NCBI GenBank assembly: GCA_037481715.1
Contig: JBBFLD010000004.1
Span: 230,209-294,208, forward strand
Length of the DNA stretch: 64,000 bases
Direction: 5' to 3'
DNA from: Rosettibacter sp037481715
Lineage (GTDB): Bacteria; Bacteroidota; Ignavibacteria; Ignavibacteriales; Melioribacteraceae
Under the pieces are notes generated by a model, which made no database searches, was not told where the DNA came from, and saw only the letters and a list, made by a program, of their open reading frames with translations. Below, one piece after another: positions 27,833 through 37,297 of this stretch. The translations under genes and the position numbers were made by a program. Every line of letters begins with the position of its first letter. Positions within the stretch are counted from its first letter, which is position 1.

Positions 27833-28473
27833 TATAATTTTACTCCCAAACCAATACCATCACCTATTGGCAAAATTGTGCTTTGAAGTGAATTATGATT
27901 TAAAAAAAGTTTGTTAAACTCTCTTATTATTTGTGTGGAATTTTTATACGCGTCTGGCACAACTTTCGATGCAGCATATCCATGCCAGAGTAAATTATCA
28001 ATAAAAATTACCCCATGTTTTTTCAGCAATACTAATGAGTAATAAAACAACTTTTCATAATCCTGTTTGTCAGCATCTAAAAATATCAAGTCATACTTTT
28101 TTGTAAGAGACGGGAGTATATCGAGTGCATTTCCTTCAATTAAATTTATTTTTGATTCCAATCCAGCTTTTTGAATGAATTTACTTGCAATAGAAATATT
28201 GTCAAGGCTTTTTTCGATTGTATCAAGCACAGCTTTCTTTTTAAGTTTTCTTGCAATTCGAATCGAAGAATATGCTATTGCAGTACCAATTTCGAGAACT
28301 CTTTTGGGTCTAAGCATCAAAACTAATTGTTCCAAAAACTCTGCAGCTTTCCAATCAAGAATTGGGACATTATTAGCTTTTGCATAATCTTCCATTTCTT
28401 TAATTAAGGGATCAGGACTATTACGAAGTAATTCCAGATATTTCAATTGATTTTCATAAATAATTTTGGTCAT
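27832..28473 (-). CDS. O-methyltransferase (YrrM/caffeoyl-CoA type)
   Basis: This is a SAM-dependent methyltransferase of 213 residues in the class I Rossmann fold. Motif I is VLEIGTAIAYSSI, the acidic residue after strand 2 lies in DTIEKS, motif II is KYDLIFLDADKQDY (metal-binding Asp), and FIDNLLWHG follows. These are hallmarks of the Mg2+-dependent methyltransferase_3 family, which includes bacterial TrmR, a tRNA 5-hydroxyuridine methyltransferase. A small-molecule catechol substrate is the alternative. It lies 6 nt after the subtilase gene. Confidence 0.85.
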   Translation of the reverse strand: MTKIIYENQLKYLELLRNSPDPLIKEMEDYAKANNVPILDWKAAEFLEQLVLMLRPKRVLEIGTAIAYSSIRIARKLKKKAVLDTIEKSLDNISIASKFIQKAGLESKINLIEGNALDILPSLTKKYDLIFLDADKQDYEKLFYYSLVLLKKHGVIFIDNLLWHGYAASKVVPDAYKNSTQIIREFNKLFLNHNSLQSTILPIGDGIGLGVKL

Positions 28474-28479
28474 GATAAA

Positions 28480-30513
28480 CTACTTTAAGTAAACCATTTT
28501 TTTAGCAAAGAAATTTCCATTTATTCTTAATATACAAAAATAAATTCCGCTTGCTACTTTTCTACCTTCATCATTTTCACCACGCCAGTAAAATACATTT
28601 TTGCCAATTGAAGCATTATCAGTAAAAAGAGTTTTAATTTTTTGTCCTACAAAATCATATACAACTAATTCTGCATAAGCATTATCAATGGAATAAAATT
28701 CAATCCTTGTTTGATTATTAAATGGATTGGGGTAATTATTATATAAGTAATATTGAGATGGAATTGGCTCTTTAACATCTGTTGTATCTTCAACACTGTA
28801 AACATTATAGTGAATCAATAAAGAACCATAATTAAACTCGTATGAGCCGATTTGAGGTTCTCGTACTTTTCCGTTTTTATTTTCATAAGAAAAATAGAAA
28901 GTTACTTTTGAACCCAGTGTAAAAGCTGGAAGAGTGAATTTGTATTTTAATTGACCATCATAACTCATCTCTGCAGATTTATAATTTTCATTATCGAATT
29001 TGTAGTAAATTATAACAGGTTTTGATTTATTGATAGTTGAATCAACAAAAATTTTATTTAATATAAATTGATTATTTATTTTTTCGAGATTGGGAAATGA
29101 AATTGCTCTTCGAGCAGAAATTAAACCATAACCTCGATGATTGTCAGGTTGATTTGCATTATCGCCGCTTTCGAGCATTATTTGGCGAATCTGATAATTT
29201 GTTAAATGAGGATAAGCAGATTTAAGAAGTGCTGCAATTCCAGCAGTAATTGGAGTAGAATAAGAAGTTCCATTTCCAAAACCATAACCGCCGCCAGCCA
29301 CAGCAAAGAAAACATATGAGCCTTGAGCTACAAGTTCTGGCTTTATTCTTCCATCATAAGTTGGTCCTCGGCTGCTGAATGTTGTTATTTGATTACTTGT
29401 ATCAACTGCACCAACGGAAATAACATTAAATGCATCAGCAGGAGAAATTATTTTCCCATATTTATTATCACCATATTTTGCGCCCCAGTCTGAATTCCCT
29501 TCATTACCAGCAGCTGTAAAAGTTGCAACACCTTTTTGAAATGCAAGATTAATTGCTTTAGCAACAATTGTAGAATTACCATTCATATCCTTAAAAGTAT
29601 AAGAATAATTACCCGGATCGAAAGTATTGTATCCCACTGAACTGCTTGTAATATCAACTCCTTGAGCTTCCATCCATTCAAGTGCAGCCGCATAATTATC
29701 TTCTTCCACATTAGTTTCGGTTGGCACATATTCAGTTTTTGCTAAAAGAAATTCTGCACCGTAAGCTGGACCGATTAAGTTCCCATTGTCAAATCCGCCA
29801 ATAATCGAAAATACAGCAGTGCCGTGTCTATCCTGATTCGGAGCATCTCCTTTTGAAGAATCATTTTCTGTTACATTATCATCTTGAATAAAATCTTTTT
29901 CAGCAATTACCTTTGCATTTTTCAAAGCAGGATGATTTTTCCATCTGAAGCCAGTATCAAGCAATCCAATGATAACCCCGCTTCCATTTATCCCGATATC
30001 ATGCACTAATGGAATTTCTGAAAGCAAATTTTGTTTTAGAGAAAAACCATAATTCAATGAATAATTAGATTTTTTTAGAACTTGTTGAAAATTGCTTTGC
30101 TCAGTTTGTTCGACTGGTTCAATATTTTTAAGAAGTTTAACCTTTTCAACATTTTTTACAAATGGTAATCTTTCAACTTTGCTTTTCTGTTCATCACTTA
30201 AATAACATGAAACAGCATTAAACCATTTTAGAACATGAATAATTTTTATACCTATGTTTTCTAATTGCTGAATGTAATCTTTGTTAATGGGCAGGTCTTC
30301 GTAAGTAATGTAGTTATCGCCAAGAACTTTTTTTCTTCGTTCAATTGCTTTTGTAGATAATTCTTTTTCTGCCTGCAGAAATAGCGGGGAATTTTTTCTG
30401 AGAATTCCTTCTTCTTGCAAACCTTTGTCTTTGAAGTAAACAAAATATTTTGACTGAGCAAAAGTTGTTGAAAGGAGAATTAGAAGAAAAATTGTATTAA
30501 GTAATGATTTCAT
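28480..30513 (-). CDS. Secreted subtilisin-like serine protease with type IX sorting domain
   Basis: This is a 677-residue S8 peptidase. It has a signal peptide (LLNTIFLLILLSTTFAQ) and an inhibitor-I9-like propeptide (to about residue 150). The catalytic domain has D186 (GLLDTGF), H230 (DRHGTAVF) and S417 (GTSYSTP). The C-terminus (about 590-677) is a Por/type IX sorting domain: YLYNNYPNPFNNQTRIEF, then VASGIYFCILRINGNFFAKKM. It is therefore exported by Sec and then across the outer membrane by the type IX system, to degrade external protein or process surface proteins. Confidence 0.93.
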   Translation of the reverse strand: MKSLLNTIFLLILLSTTFAQSKYFVYFKDKGLQEEGILRKNSPLFLQAEKELSTKAIERRKKVLGDNYITYEDLPINKDYIQQLENIGIKIIHVLKWFNAVSCYLSDEQKSKVERLPFVKNVEKVKLLKNIEPVEQTEQSNFQQVLKKSNYSLNYGFSLKQNLLSEIPLVHDIGINGSGVIIGLLDTGFRWKNHPALKNAKVIAEKDFIQDDNVTENDSSKGDAPNQDRHGTAVFSIIGGFDNGNLIGPAYGAEFLLAKTEYVPTETNVEEDNYAAALEWMEAQGVDITSSSVGYNTFDPGNYSYTFKDMNGNSTIVAKAINLAFQKGVATFTAAGNEGNSDWGAKYGDNKYGKIISPADAFNVISVGAVDTSNQITTFSSRGPTYDGRIKPELVAQGSYVFFAVAGGGYGFGNGTSYSTPITAGIAALLKSAYPHLTNYQIRQIMLESGDNANQPDNHRGYGLISARRAISFPNLEKINNQFILNKIFVDSTINKSKPVIIYYKFDNENYKSAEMSYDGQLKYKFTLPAFTLGSKVTFYFSYENKNGKVREPQIGSYEFNYGSLLIHYNVYSVEDTTDVKEPIPSQYYLYNNYPNPFNNQTRIEFYSIDNAYAELVVYDFVGQKIKTLFTDNASIGKNVFYWRGENDEGRKVASGIYFCILRINGNFFAKKMVYLK

Positions 30514-30531
30514 TTATTCTATTTCAAAAAA

Positions 30532-31437
30532 TTAGTGAACTAACTTTGCAATTCTATTTAATCTTACAGAACCAAGGAGTCTGAAGAAATCAGAAAAAGG
30601 AATGCTTGGGTCCCATGACCAGTAAATTAAAAATGCTTGACCAACAATTTTATCACGAGGCACAAACCCCCAAAATCTGCTGTCAGCACTATCATCACGA
30701 TTATCGCCCATCATAAAATAATAATCTTTTTTTAATGTATATGAATTTACTGGTTTGCCGTCAATAAAAACTTGATTGCCTTCAACTGTAACAACTCTTC
30801 TTCCAAATTCACGGTCAATTATTGTTCTCCATTGTTCTACATTTTCAACACTTAATGGAATTACATCCCCTTTTTTAGGAACCACAATAGGTCCATAATT
30901 ATCTTCATTAAAATTTGCGCCTTTTGGAAAAATTCTTGGATTAGGAACCCCCTTAGGAGTAACATAAGGATTTAAATATTGAATATGAGGAGGAATCCAG
31001 GCTTCTTTTCCATTAACAAAAACTACTTTATCAATTATTTCGATTGTATCACCTGGGATTCCAATACATCTTTTAACATAATTATTAATTTCAGCAGGTT
31101 TAAGTTCATCGCGATCACCTGGATATTCAAACACAACTATATCACCTCGTCTTGGTTCCCTAATAGCAGGCAATTGAAAATAAGGAAGTGCAATATTTGT
31201 AAATGGAATTGTACGAGGAGAAGTTGAACCATAAATAAATTTATTGACAAAAAGGAAATCGCCTACAAGAATTGTTTTTTCCATAGAACCTGTAGGAACT
31301 CTTGAGGTTTCTATCAAGAATGTTTTTATCAATAAAGCCGCAAATGCAGCGAACAATAAATTTTTAATAAACTCCCAAAATTTTTGTGATGGTGTTTTTT
31401 GTAATGTTTTTGCTTTTTCTTTTTTCTGTAATGACAT
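30532..31437 (-). CDS. lepB: Signal peptidase I
   Basis: LepB cleaves Sec and Tat signal peptides at the outer face of the inner membrane. The 301-residue protein has one N-terminal transmembrane helix (about 22-42), the catalytic S51 in RVPTGSMEKT, the general base K122 in VKRCIGIPGD and the late MGDNRDDSADSRFWG box. It is longer than minimal Gram-positive forms because of a periplasmic insert (about 130-230). It lies 30 nt after lepA, the classic lepA-lepB order. Confidence 0.96.
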   Translation of the reverse strand: MSLQKKEKAKTLQKTPSQKFWEFIKNLLFAAFAALLIKTFLIETSRVPTGSMEKTILVGDFLFVNKFIYGSTSPRTIPFTNIALPYFQLPAIREPRRGDIVVFEYPGDRDELKPAEINNYVKRCIGIPGDTIEIIDKVVFVNGKEAWIPPHIQYLNPYVTPKGVPNPRIFPKGANFNEDNYGPIVVPKKGDVIPLSVENVEQWRTIIDREFGRRVVTVEGNQVFIDGKPVNSYTLKKDYYFMMGDNRDDSADSRFWGFVPRDKIVGQAFLIYWSWDPSIPFSDFFRLLGSVRLNRIAKLVH

Positions 31438-31467
31438 GTTTAACCAAATATTATTCTAAAAAAATTT

Positions 31468-33261
31468 TTAATCTTCAATTTGAAGAACAGCTAAAAATGC
31501 TTCTTGAGGGATTTCAACATTGCCAACTTGTTTCATTCTTTTTTTCCCTTCTTTTTGCTTTTCAAGTAATTTTCTTTTTCGAGTTACATCGCCACCATAA
31601 CATTTTGCAAGAACATTTTTTCTAAGAGGTTTAATATTTGTTCTCGAAATAACTTTGCTTCCAATTGCAGCTTGAATTGCAATTTCAAACATTTGTCGTG
31701 GTATAAGTTCTTTTAGTTTCGAGCAAACTTTTAATCCCCAGTTGTAAGCTTTCTTTTCATGAACAATAATTGAAAGAGCATCAACTTTTTCTCCATTAAG
31801 CAAAATATCAAGTTTGACTAAATCAGATTGTCTGTAACCTATCAATTCATAATCAAAAGATGCATAACCACGTGATATAGATTTTAATTTATCATAAAAA
31901 TCAAAAATAATTTCCGAAAGAGGAAACTCAAACGACAAATCAGCACGCTTTGGGTCAATATAAGTTGTATTCAAATAAACGCCTCTTTTTTCAATTGCAA
32001 GCTGCATTAAGTTCCCGATATATTCACTTGGGGTTACAATTTGGGCTTTGACATATGGTTCTTCGATATGGTCTATTTCACCCTGAGGCGGCATTTCTGC
32101 AGGATTATCAACAATTACTTTTTCACCATTTCTTTTATAAACCCAGTATTCAACATTCGGCAAAGTTGTCACAATTGATTGATTAAATTCTCTTTCAAGT
32201 CTTTCCTGTACAATTTCCATGTGAAGCATTCCAAGAAAACCACATCTAAAACCAAAACCAAGTGCTGCAGAAGTTTCGGGAGTAAATGTAATTGATGAAT
32301 CATTCAATCTATATTTTTCAAGCGCATCTCTTAAATTTTCGTAATCATCAGAATTTGTAGGATATAAGCCACTAAAGACCATTGGCTTGATTTCTTTATA
32401 TCCGGGCAAAGGTTTTTCTGCACCATTTTTAACATGAGTAATTGTATCGCCAACTTTTGTATCTCGTAATTCTTTAACACCTGCAATAATATAACCAACA
32501 TTGCCAGTTCTAAGTTCTCCGGTTCTAATTCTATTTAATCGAAGAATACCAATTTCTTCGGCAATATATTTTTTGCCGCTTGCAAAAAAGGTAATTTCAT
32601 CGCGTTCTTTTATTACTCCATTAAACACTCGAATATAAGCAACTGCACCGCGATAAGAATCAAACACAGAATCAAAAATTAAAGCCTGAAGTGGTGCATC
32701 TTCTTTGCCGCTTGGCGGTGGAATTCTTTGAACAATTGCTTCAAGTATTTTGTCTATTCCAATTCTTGTTTTTGCACTTGCTAAAATAATTTCTTCTTCT
32801 TTGCAGCCAATTAAATCAATAATTTGTTGTTTAACAGTATCAACCATAGCACTTGGCAAATCAATTTTATTGATGACTGGAATTATTTCCAGACCGGCAT
32901 CAACAGCCATATAAAGATTTGAAATAGTTTGAGCTTCGACACCTTGAGCAGCATCTACTACAAGAATAGCACCTTCACATGCAGCAAGTGAACGCGATAC
33001 TTCGTAAGAAAAATCAACATGACCGGGTGTGTCAATTAAATTCAAAATGTAAGTCTGACCATCCTGTGCACTATATTCCATCTGAATAGCGTGAGATTTT
33101 ATAGTAATCCCTCGCTCTCTTTCGAGGTCAAGACTATCAAGCAGCTGCTCTTTTGCTTCTCGTTCAGATACCGTGTGAGTAAATTCTAATAAACCATCTG
33201 CTAATGTTGATTTGCCATGATCTATGTGAGCAATTATGCAGAAATTGCGAATGTTTTGCAT
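31468..33261 (-). CDS. lepA: Elongation factor 4 (LepA)
   Basis: LepA/EF4 is a ribosome-associated GTPase that affects initiation and back-translocation. The 597-residue protein has G1 AHIDHGKST, the switch II motif DTPGHVDF, G4 NKIDLP, EF-G-like domains, and the LepA-specific C-terminal domain (LLNGEKVDALSIIVH, KRKLLEKQKEGKKRMK). Full length. It is the first gene of the lepA-lepB pair and is divergent from the beta-propeller gene. Confidence 0.97.
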   Translation of the reverse strand: MQNIRNFCIIAHIDHGKSTLADGLLEFTHTVSEREAKEQLLDSLDLERERGITIKSHAIQMEYSAQDGQTYILNLIDTPGHVDFSYEVSRSLAACEGAILVVDAAQGVEAQTISNLYMAVDAGLEIIPVINKIDLPSAMVDTVKQQIIDLIGCKEEEIILASAKTRIGIDKILEAIVQRIPPPSGKEDAPLQALIFDSVFDSYRGAVAYIRVFNGVIKERDEITFFASGKKYIAEEIGILRLNRIRTGELRTGNVGYIIAGVKELRDTKVGDTITHVKNGAEKPLPGYKEIKPMVFSGLYPTNSDDYENLRDALEKYRLNDSSITFTPETSAALGFGFRCGFLGMLHMEIVQERLEREFNQSIVTTLPNVEYWVYKRNGEKVIVDNPAEMPPQGEIDHIEEPYVKAQIVTPSEYIGNLMQLAIEKRGVYLNTTYIDPKRADLSFEFPLSEIIFDFYDKLKSISRGYASFDYELIGYRQSDLVKLDILLNGEKVDALSIIVHEKKAYNWGLKVCSKLKELIPRQMFEIAIQAAIGSKVISRTNIKPLRKNVLAKCYGGDVTRKRKLLEKQKEGKKRMKQVGNVEIPQEAFLAVLQIED

Positions 33262-33418
33262 ACTCTATTGAAAAATTTAGTGGCAAATATATAAAGAAGG
33301 TAAAGGATTTACAATTTAAACAGTCAGGCAATAAAATATTCCTTTCTTTGATTTTATTAAAATTCATTATCATTCTCTGTTTTACTAATTTTGTAAATGA
33401 TTAATTAATGTTATTAAC

Positions 33419-35227
33419 ATGAAAAAACTCTTCATTATATTATTTTTAATTTACAATATAAATTTTGCTCAGAAGGTTAATTTTGTATTTCTCTCATCAC
33501 CTTCAATTAATAAAAGTGGAAATAATTCTGTTTTTGATTCAACAATTTCAAAGATTAATAAAATAGAAAATCTTGATTTCCTGATTATAGCTGGAAATTT
33601 AACTTCATCAGGTTCCGAAAGAGAATTTTTAATGCTTAAGTCCTTGCTTAATAAACTTGAAAAACCTTATTACCTTTTGCCTTCTGAAATTGATTTTCAA
33701 GATGCAAAAGGATTAATTTATTATCAGGATAATTTTGATGACAAATTTGCTATACGATACAACAATAAAATTTTCATTGGATTGAGTCCTGCAATTCCTT
33801 TAACAACTTATAATCATTACACTGCAGAAAATATCAACTGGTTAAATGAAACTTTAGATACATTGAAATTAAGTGATGAAATTTATTTTTTCTCGCCAGA
33901 CCAATTTGAATCTGAAATTGACAACTGGAAATTTTTATTAAATAATCTATCGCAAAAAAACTTAAAGTTACTTGTAAACGGAAATGCAGCAAAAACAGAG
34001 TTAAGAAATTTAAGTGGCTACTCAATTCTTGATATTCAATCATCTCATAATACAAGCAAAAAAATTTTGGATTTTGTTTTAATAGAAATTTCAAAAGACT
34101 CAATAAAAATTTTTGACAACAGCGGCAAAATCATTTCTGTTATCGATAAAACTATTGATATCCCAAAAGAAAAAATTGAAATTGATAAGCTGCAATCAAT
34201 CAATTCTGATATTTTGCTCAATATCAATTTAAATTCAACAATGCTGACATCTTGCAGTTATTGGAACAACAAGATTTATACTTTTGATTATTCTGGACTA
34301 ATCAGCTGTATTGATACAACTGGAAAAATTAAATGGGAATTTGATGCAAATGGAAATATCATTGGAAAACCAATTATTGCAGATATGATGATTGCAGCTG
34401 CAACTTTTCAAGGAGATTTAATTTCGTTAAGTGCTATTTCAGGCGAACAATTTCAATCAATTGGTTTTGAAGACTACATTACAACAGATTTACTTGCAAT
34501 CAATTACAGCGGTGAAAAAGAATTAATGATTCCAAAACTTTCTCAATCAACTGCAGCTGTAGTTTTTGGCACATCAAGCGGAAAGATTTATTGCTATGAT
34601 TTAGAAACATTTCAGGAATACTGGTCAAATGATTACTGCAAAGAAATGATAAGTCCCAATTTATTGTTTATTGATAATAAAATTTTTTATACAAGTCGGG
34701 ATGGATTTCTTTATTGTATTGATGCAAAAGAAGGAATTACAATCTGGAGATGGAAAGAAAAAGCAAACACTGACCTTTCTTATTCTCAAATTTTAAGTGA
34801 TGGTAAGCGAATCTTTGTAGTTTCTCAGAATGGTGTTCTTTATGCTGTAAATTTATTATTGGGAAAACTTGATTGGAAAATTGAGAATCAATTTTATCAA
34901 AACATTGGGTTATCTGATGATAAAAAATTTGTTTTTGCTGGAACTAAAAACAATGAGTTTATGATAATATCTGCAGACAAAGGTAAAATCGAAAGAAAAA
35001 TAAAAACAGAAATAAAATTTTCAAATTCTTTTTCAAAACCTGTTGAACTTGATAATAAAATTTTCTGGAGTGACAATGGATTTGTTAATCACTTCGATTC
35101 AAAATTTAATTTGCTTAAAGATTTATATTTGGGCAGCGCACCAATTCATATTGTAGAAAAAATATCTTCAAACAAATATTTGACATCAAATATTGATGGA
35201 ACAATTGTAATATTTAAGTCGAGGTAA
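33419..35227 (+). CDS. PQQ-like beta-propeller protein with degenerate phosphoesterase-like N-domain
   Basis: The 602-residue exported protein has a signal peptide (LFIILFLIYNINFAQ). Residues 20-215 resemble a calcineurin-like phosphoesterase in layout, but the metal-binding residues are gone: the usual D-x-H reads FLSSPSI, the GD motif reads IIAGNLTSSGSEREF and the GNHD motif reads LLPSEID. Residues about 255-600 form a PQQ/WD-like propeller with repeats such as GLISCIDTTGKIKWEFDANG, GKIYCYDLETFQEYW and GFLYCIDAKEGITIWRW. It may be a binding or scaffold protein rather than an enzyme. A HAD gene follows 3 nt downstream. Confidence 0.72.
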   Translation: MKKLFIILFLIYNINFAQKVNFVFLSSPSINKSGNNSVFDSTISKINKIENLDFLIIAGNLTSSGSEREFLMLKSLLNKLEKPYYLLPSEIDFQDAKGLIYYQDNFDDKFAIRYNNKIFIGLSPAIPLTTYNHYTAENINWLNETLDTLKLSDEIYFFSPDQFESEIDNWKFLLNNLSQKNLKLLVNGNAAKTELRNLSGYSILDIQSSHNTSKKILDFVLIEISKDSIKIFDNSGKIISVIDKTIDIPKEKIEIDKLQSINSDILLNINLNSTMLTSCSYWNNKIYTFDYSGLISCIDTTGKIKWEFDANGNIIGKPIIADMMIAAATFQGDLISLSAISGEQFQSIGFEDYITTDLLAINYSGEKELMIPKLSQSTAAVVFGTSSGKIYCYDLETFQEYWSNDYCKEMISPNLLFIDNKIFYTSRDGFLYCIDAKEGITIWRWKEKANTDLSYSQILSDGKRIFVVSQNGVLYAVNLLLGKLDWKIENQFYQNIGLSDDKKFVFAGTKNNEFMIISADKGKIERKIKTEIKFSNSFSKPVELDNKIFWSDNGFVNHFDSKFNLLKDLYLGSAPIHIVEKISSNKYLTSNIDGTIVIFKSR

Positions 35228-35230
35228 AAA

Positions 35231-35878
35231 TTGAAAAACTTTGATGGAATAATATTCGATATTGATGGAACACTTGCATCAACACACGATTTGATTTTCG
35301 AAAGTTTTAATCATGTTATAAAAAAATATCACAATAAAAGATTAACAACAAAAGAAATTGTTGCTTTGTTTGGACCAACTGAAGATGTAATTCTCAAAGA
35401 ATGGATGAAAGATGACTATGAAAAAGCAAGAAAAGATTATTTCGATTTTTATGAATCTCAGCATAAAGAAATGGCAAATATTTTCCCTGGTTTGGAAGAA
35501 GTAATAAAACTTATCAAAAGCAAAAAAATTCCACTTGGAATTTTCACAGGGAAAGGGAGAGACACTTCGATAATTACACTAAAAGAAATTAAACTTCATG
35601 ACTACTTTGATTTAATTGTTACAGGTGATGATGTCAAAGAACATAAACCCGCTCCTGAAGGAATAATAAAATTTTTGAATACATTTAATCTCAAACCAGA
35701 AAAAGTTTTAATGGTTGGCGATACGAATACAGATGTAATTGCATCAAGAAATGCAGGAATAAAATGCGCGCTTGTTTTATGGGATGAATTTTCAAGGAAC
35801 AATTATTCAAATGCTGAGGCTGATTTTATTTTTTACTCTGTAGAAGAATTTCGAAAATTCATTGAAAACAATATTTAA
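35231..35878 (+). CDS. HAD-superfamily hydrolase (phosphoglycolate phosphatase-like)
   Basis: This 215-residue HAD phosphatase has motif I FDIDGTLAS (nucleophile D10, acid D12), motif II GIFTGKGRD, the motif III lysine in DVKEHKPAPEG and motif IV MVGDTNTDV. The alpha-helical cap inserted after motif I matches the Gph/PpaX subfamily. The substrate cannot be fixed from sequence. The start is a TTG at 35231 with GAGG upstream, only 3 nt after the propeller gene, so the two are cotranscribed. Confidence 0.87.
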   Translation: MKNFDGIIFDIDGTLASTHDLIFESFNHVIKKYHNKRLTTKEIVALFGPTEDVILKEWMKDDYEKARKDYFDFYESQHKEMANIFPGLEEVIKLIKSKKIPLGIFTGKGRDTSIITLKEIKLHDYFDLIVTGDDVKEHKPAPEGIIKFLNTFNLKPEKVLMVGDTNTDVIASRNAGIKCALVLWDEFSRNNYSNAEADFIFYSVEEFRKFIENNI

Positions 35879-35933
35879 TAATAATCTTCAATTAATATCT
35901 TAAATTTTATTTTAGCCATACTAAATTTTGATT

Positions 35934-37277
35934 CTAAATTCCTACCGGATAAATAAATGATAATCTTGGTTCAATCTTCTTTTGCGGTTTATAACCAATA
36001 ACATTATCAGTTTTATCTCTCAAAGGTGTATAGGTCCATGAATAAATTACAGATAACAAAAAGTATTTTTGAATTTTATAACCAAATTCTGCAAAAAGAT
36101 AAGAGCGGTCATCCATCTTAAAAATATCGCCAAAATTTTTTATCTGAATTTTATCATACCCTGCACGAAAGAGATAAGGAAAACTTTCTGGATTAATAAC
36201 TGTCCACAAATGAAGTATTCCGCTCTCAGGAACTCTATCCAATTTTTGAAAACTTCCAAGAATATTATATGCACCAAAAAGATTCAGCAGCAGTTCTCCG
36301 AAGTAACCATTTCCTTCATCTGCAGCTTTTAGTTTTTGAACTTTACTAATTACCATTCCAGTTGATTTATCAATTCTGAATCTTTCAATTTCATACAGAG
36401 AATTAAAGTAAGAAGGCAAATATTTTTTCCCATTGAATCTTCTTTCTAATCTGGCTTTTAGTGAAACTAAATTTAATCCCTTAAAATCAAAAATCAGTCC
36501 TAAAGCCGAGCCGCTTCCAAATTTTATAATTTTAGAATGGTCAAAGTAAATATCGAAATCGAGCAGACTTGTTCTTAACAATGGAAGTCCAATATCCAAT
36601 CCAACAATTGTTATTTTACCTTCATCAATTAATGGAAGAAATGTGTTGTTAATTGGATCATAATCACCGGATATTATTCCACACTTTTCATCTGAATCTG
36701 TAGCTAAAGTTGCACCAAGTTCAAGATTTCCAAGTATTGGAACTGAAGATAATTCTGTAAAGCGAATTGGTCTGATATAACCTCTTAAACCCATTACTCC
36801 TGATTGTCCAAAATTTCCATAGACAGATTCAAATCCAAAATTATTGAAATCGATATCAAATTCGGTTCCGATTTTTCTTGTATCATAAGCAGGGCTGTTG
36901 TTGTAAAGATACATTATGCTTCCATGTCCAAGAGTTGCATAATCAAGAGCGCCAATTCTAAAATAAAGCGGGTCATGTTTCTTTCCATATCGAACATAAC
37001 GAATGATACTTAGATAATCTGTGAACTCATTAAAATTTTCTTTACGAATTTTTCCTTCGGGAGTAAATTCTAAATTTAAATCCAGACCAATGCCGACTTT
37101 TGAAAATTGAATTTCTGGGAAAATACGAAATGCATAATGCGGTCTTCCATCAATCCATGTCAAACCAAAACCTCCTCCAAGTATTGCCTCGTTTTGATTT
37201 AACCGTTGAAATTGACCAAGTATAAAACTTGATAGAAAAAAGAAAATTATTATGAATAATTTTTTTAAGTCATTCAT
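35934..37277 (-). CDS. Probable outer-membrane beta-barrel protein
   Basis: The 447-residue protein has a signal peptide (LFIIIFFFLSSFILGQ), many alternating amphipathic strands, and aromatic girdle-like motifs (YLSIIRYVRYGKK, YAEFGYKIQKYFLLSVIYSWTY). There is no sorting domain. I do not recognise a named family. The pattern suggests an outer-membrane barrel typical of this phylum group. It lies 20 nt downstream of the EnvC-like gene and may belong to that operon. Confidence 0.6.
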   Translation of the reverse strand: MNDLKKLFIIIFFFLSSFILGQFQRLNQNEAILGGGFGLTWIDGRPHYAFRIFPEIQFSKVGIGLDLNLEFTPEGKIRKENFNEFTDYLSIIRYVRYGKKHDPLYFRIGALDYATLGHGSIMYLYNNSPAYDTRKIGTEFDIDFNNFGFESVYGNFGQSGVMGLRGYIRPIRFTELSSVPILGNLELGATLATDSDEKCGIISGDYDPINNTFLPLIDEGKITIVGLDIGLPLLRTSLLDFDIYFDHSKIIKFGSGSALGLIFDFKGLNLVSLKARLERRFNGKKYLPSYFNSLYEIERFRIDKSTGMVISKVQKLKAADEGNGYFGELLLNLFGAYNILGSFQKLDRVPESGILHLWTVINPESFPYLFRAGYDKIQIKNFGDIFKMDDRSYLFAEFGYKIQKYFLLSVIYSWTYTPLRDKTDNVIGYKPQKKIEPRLSFIYPVGI

Positions 37278-37297
37278 AAATTCTATGATTTTTGTTT

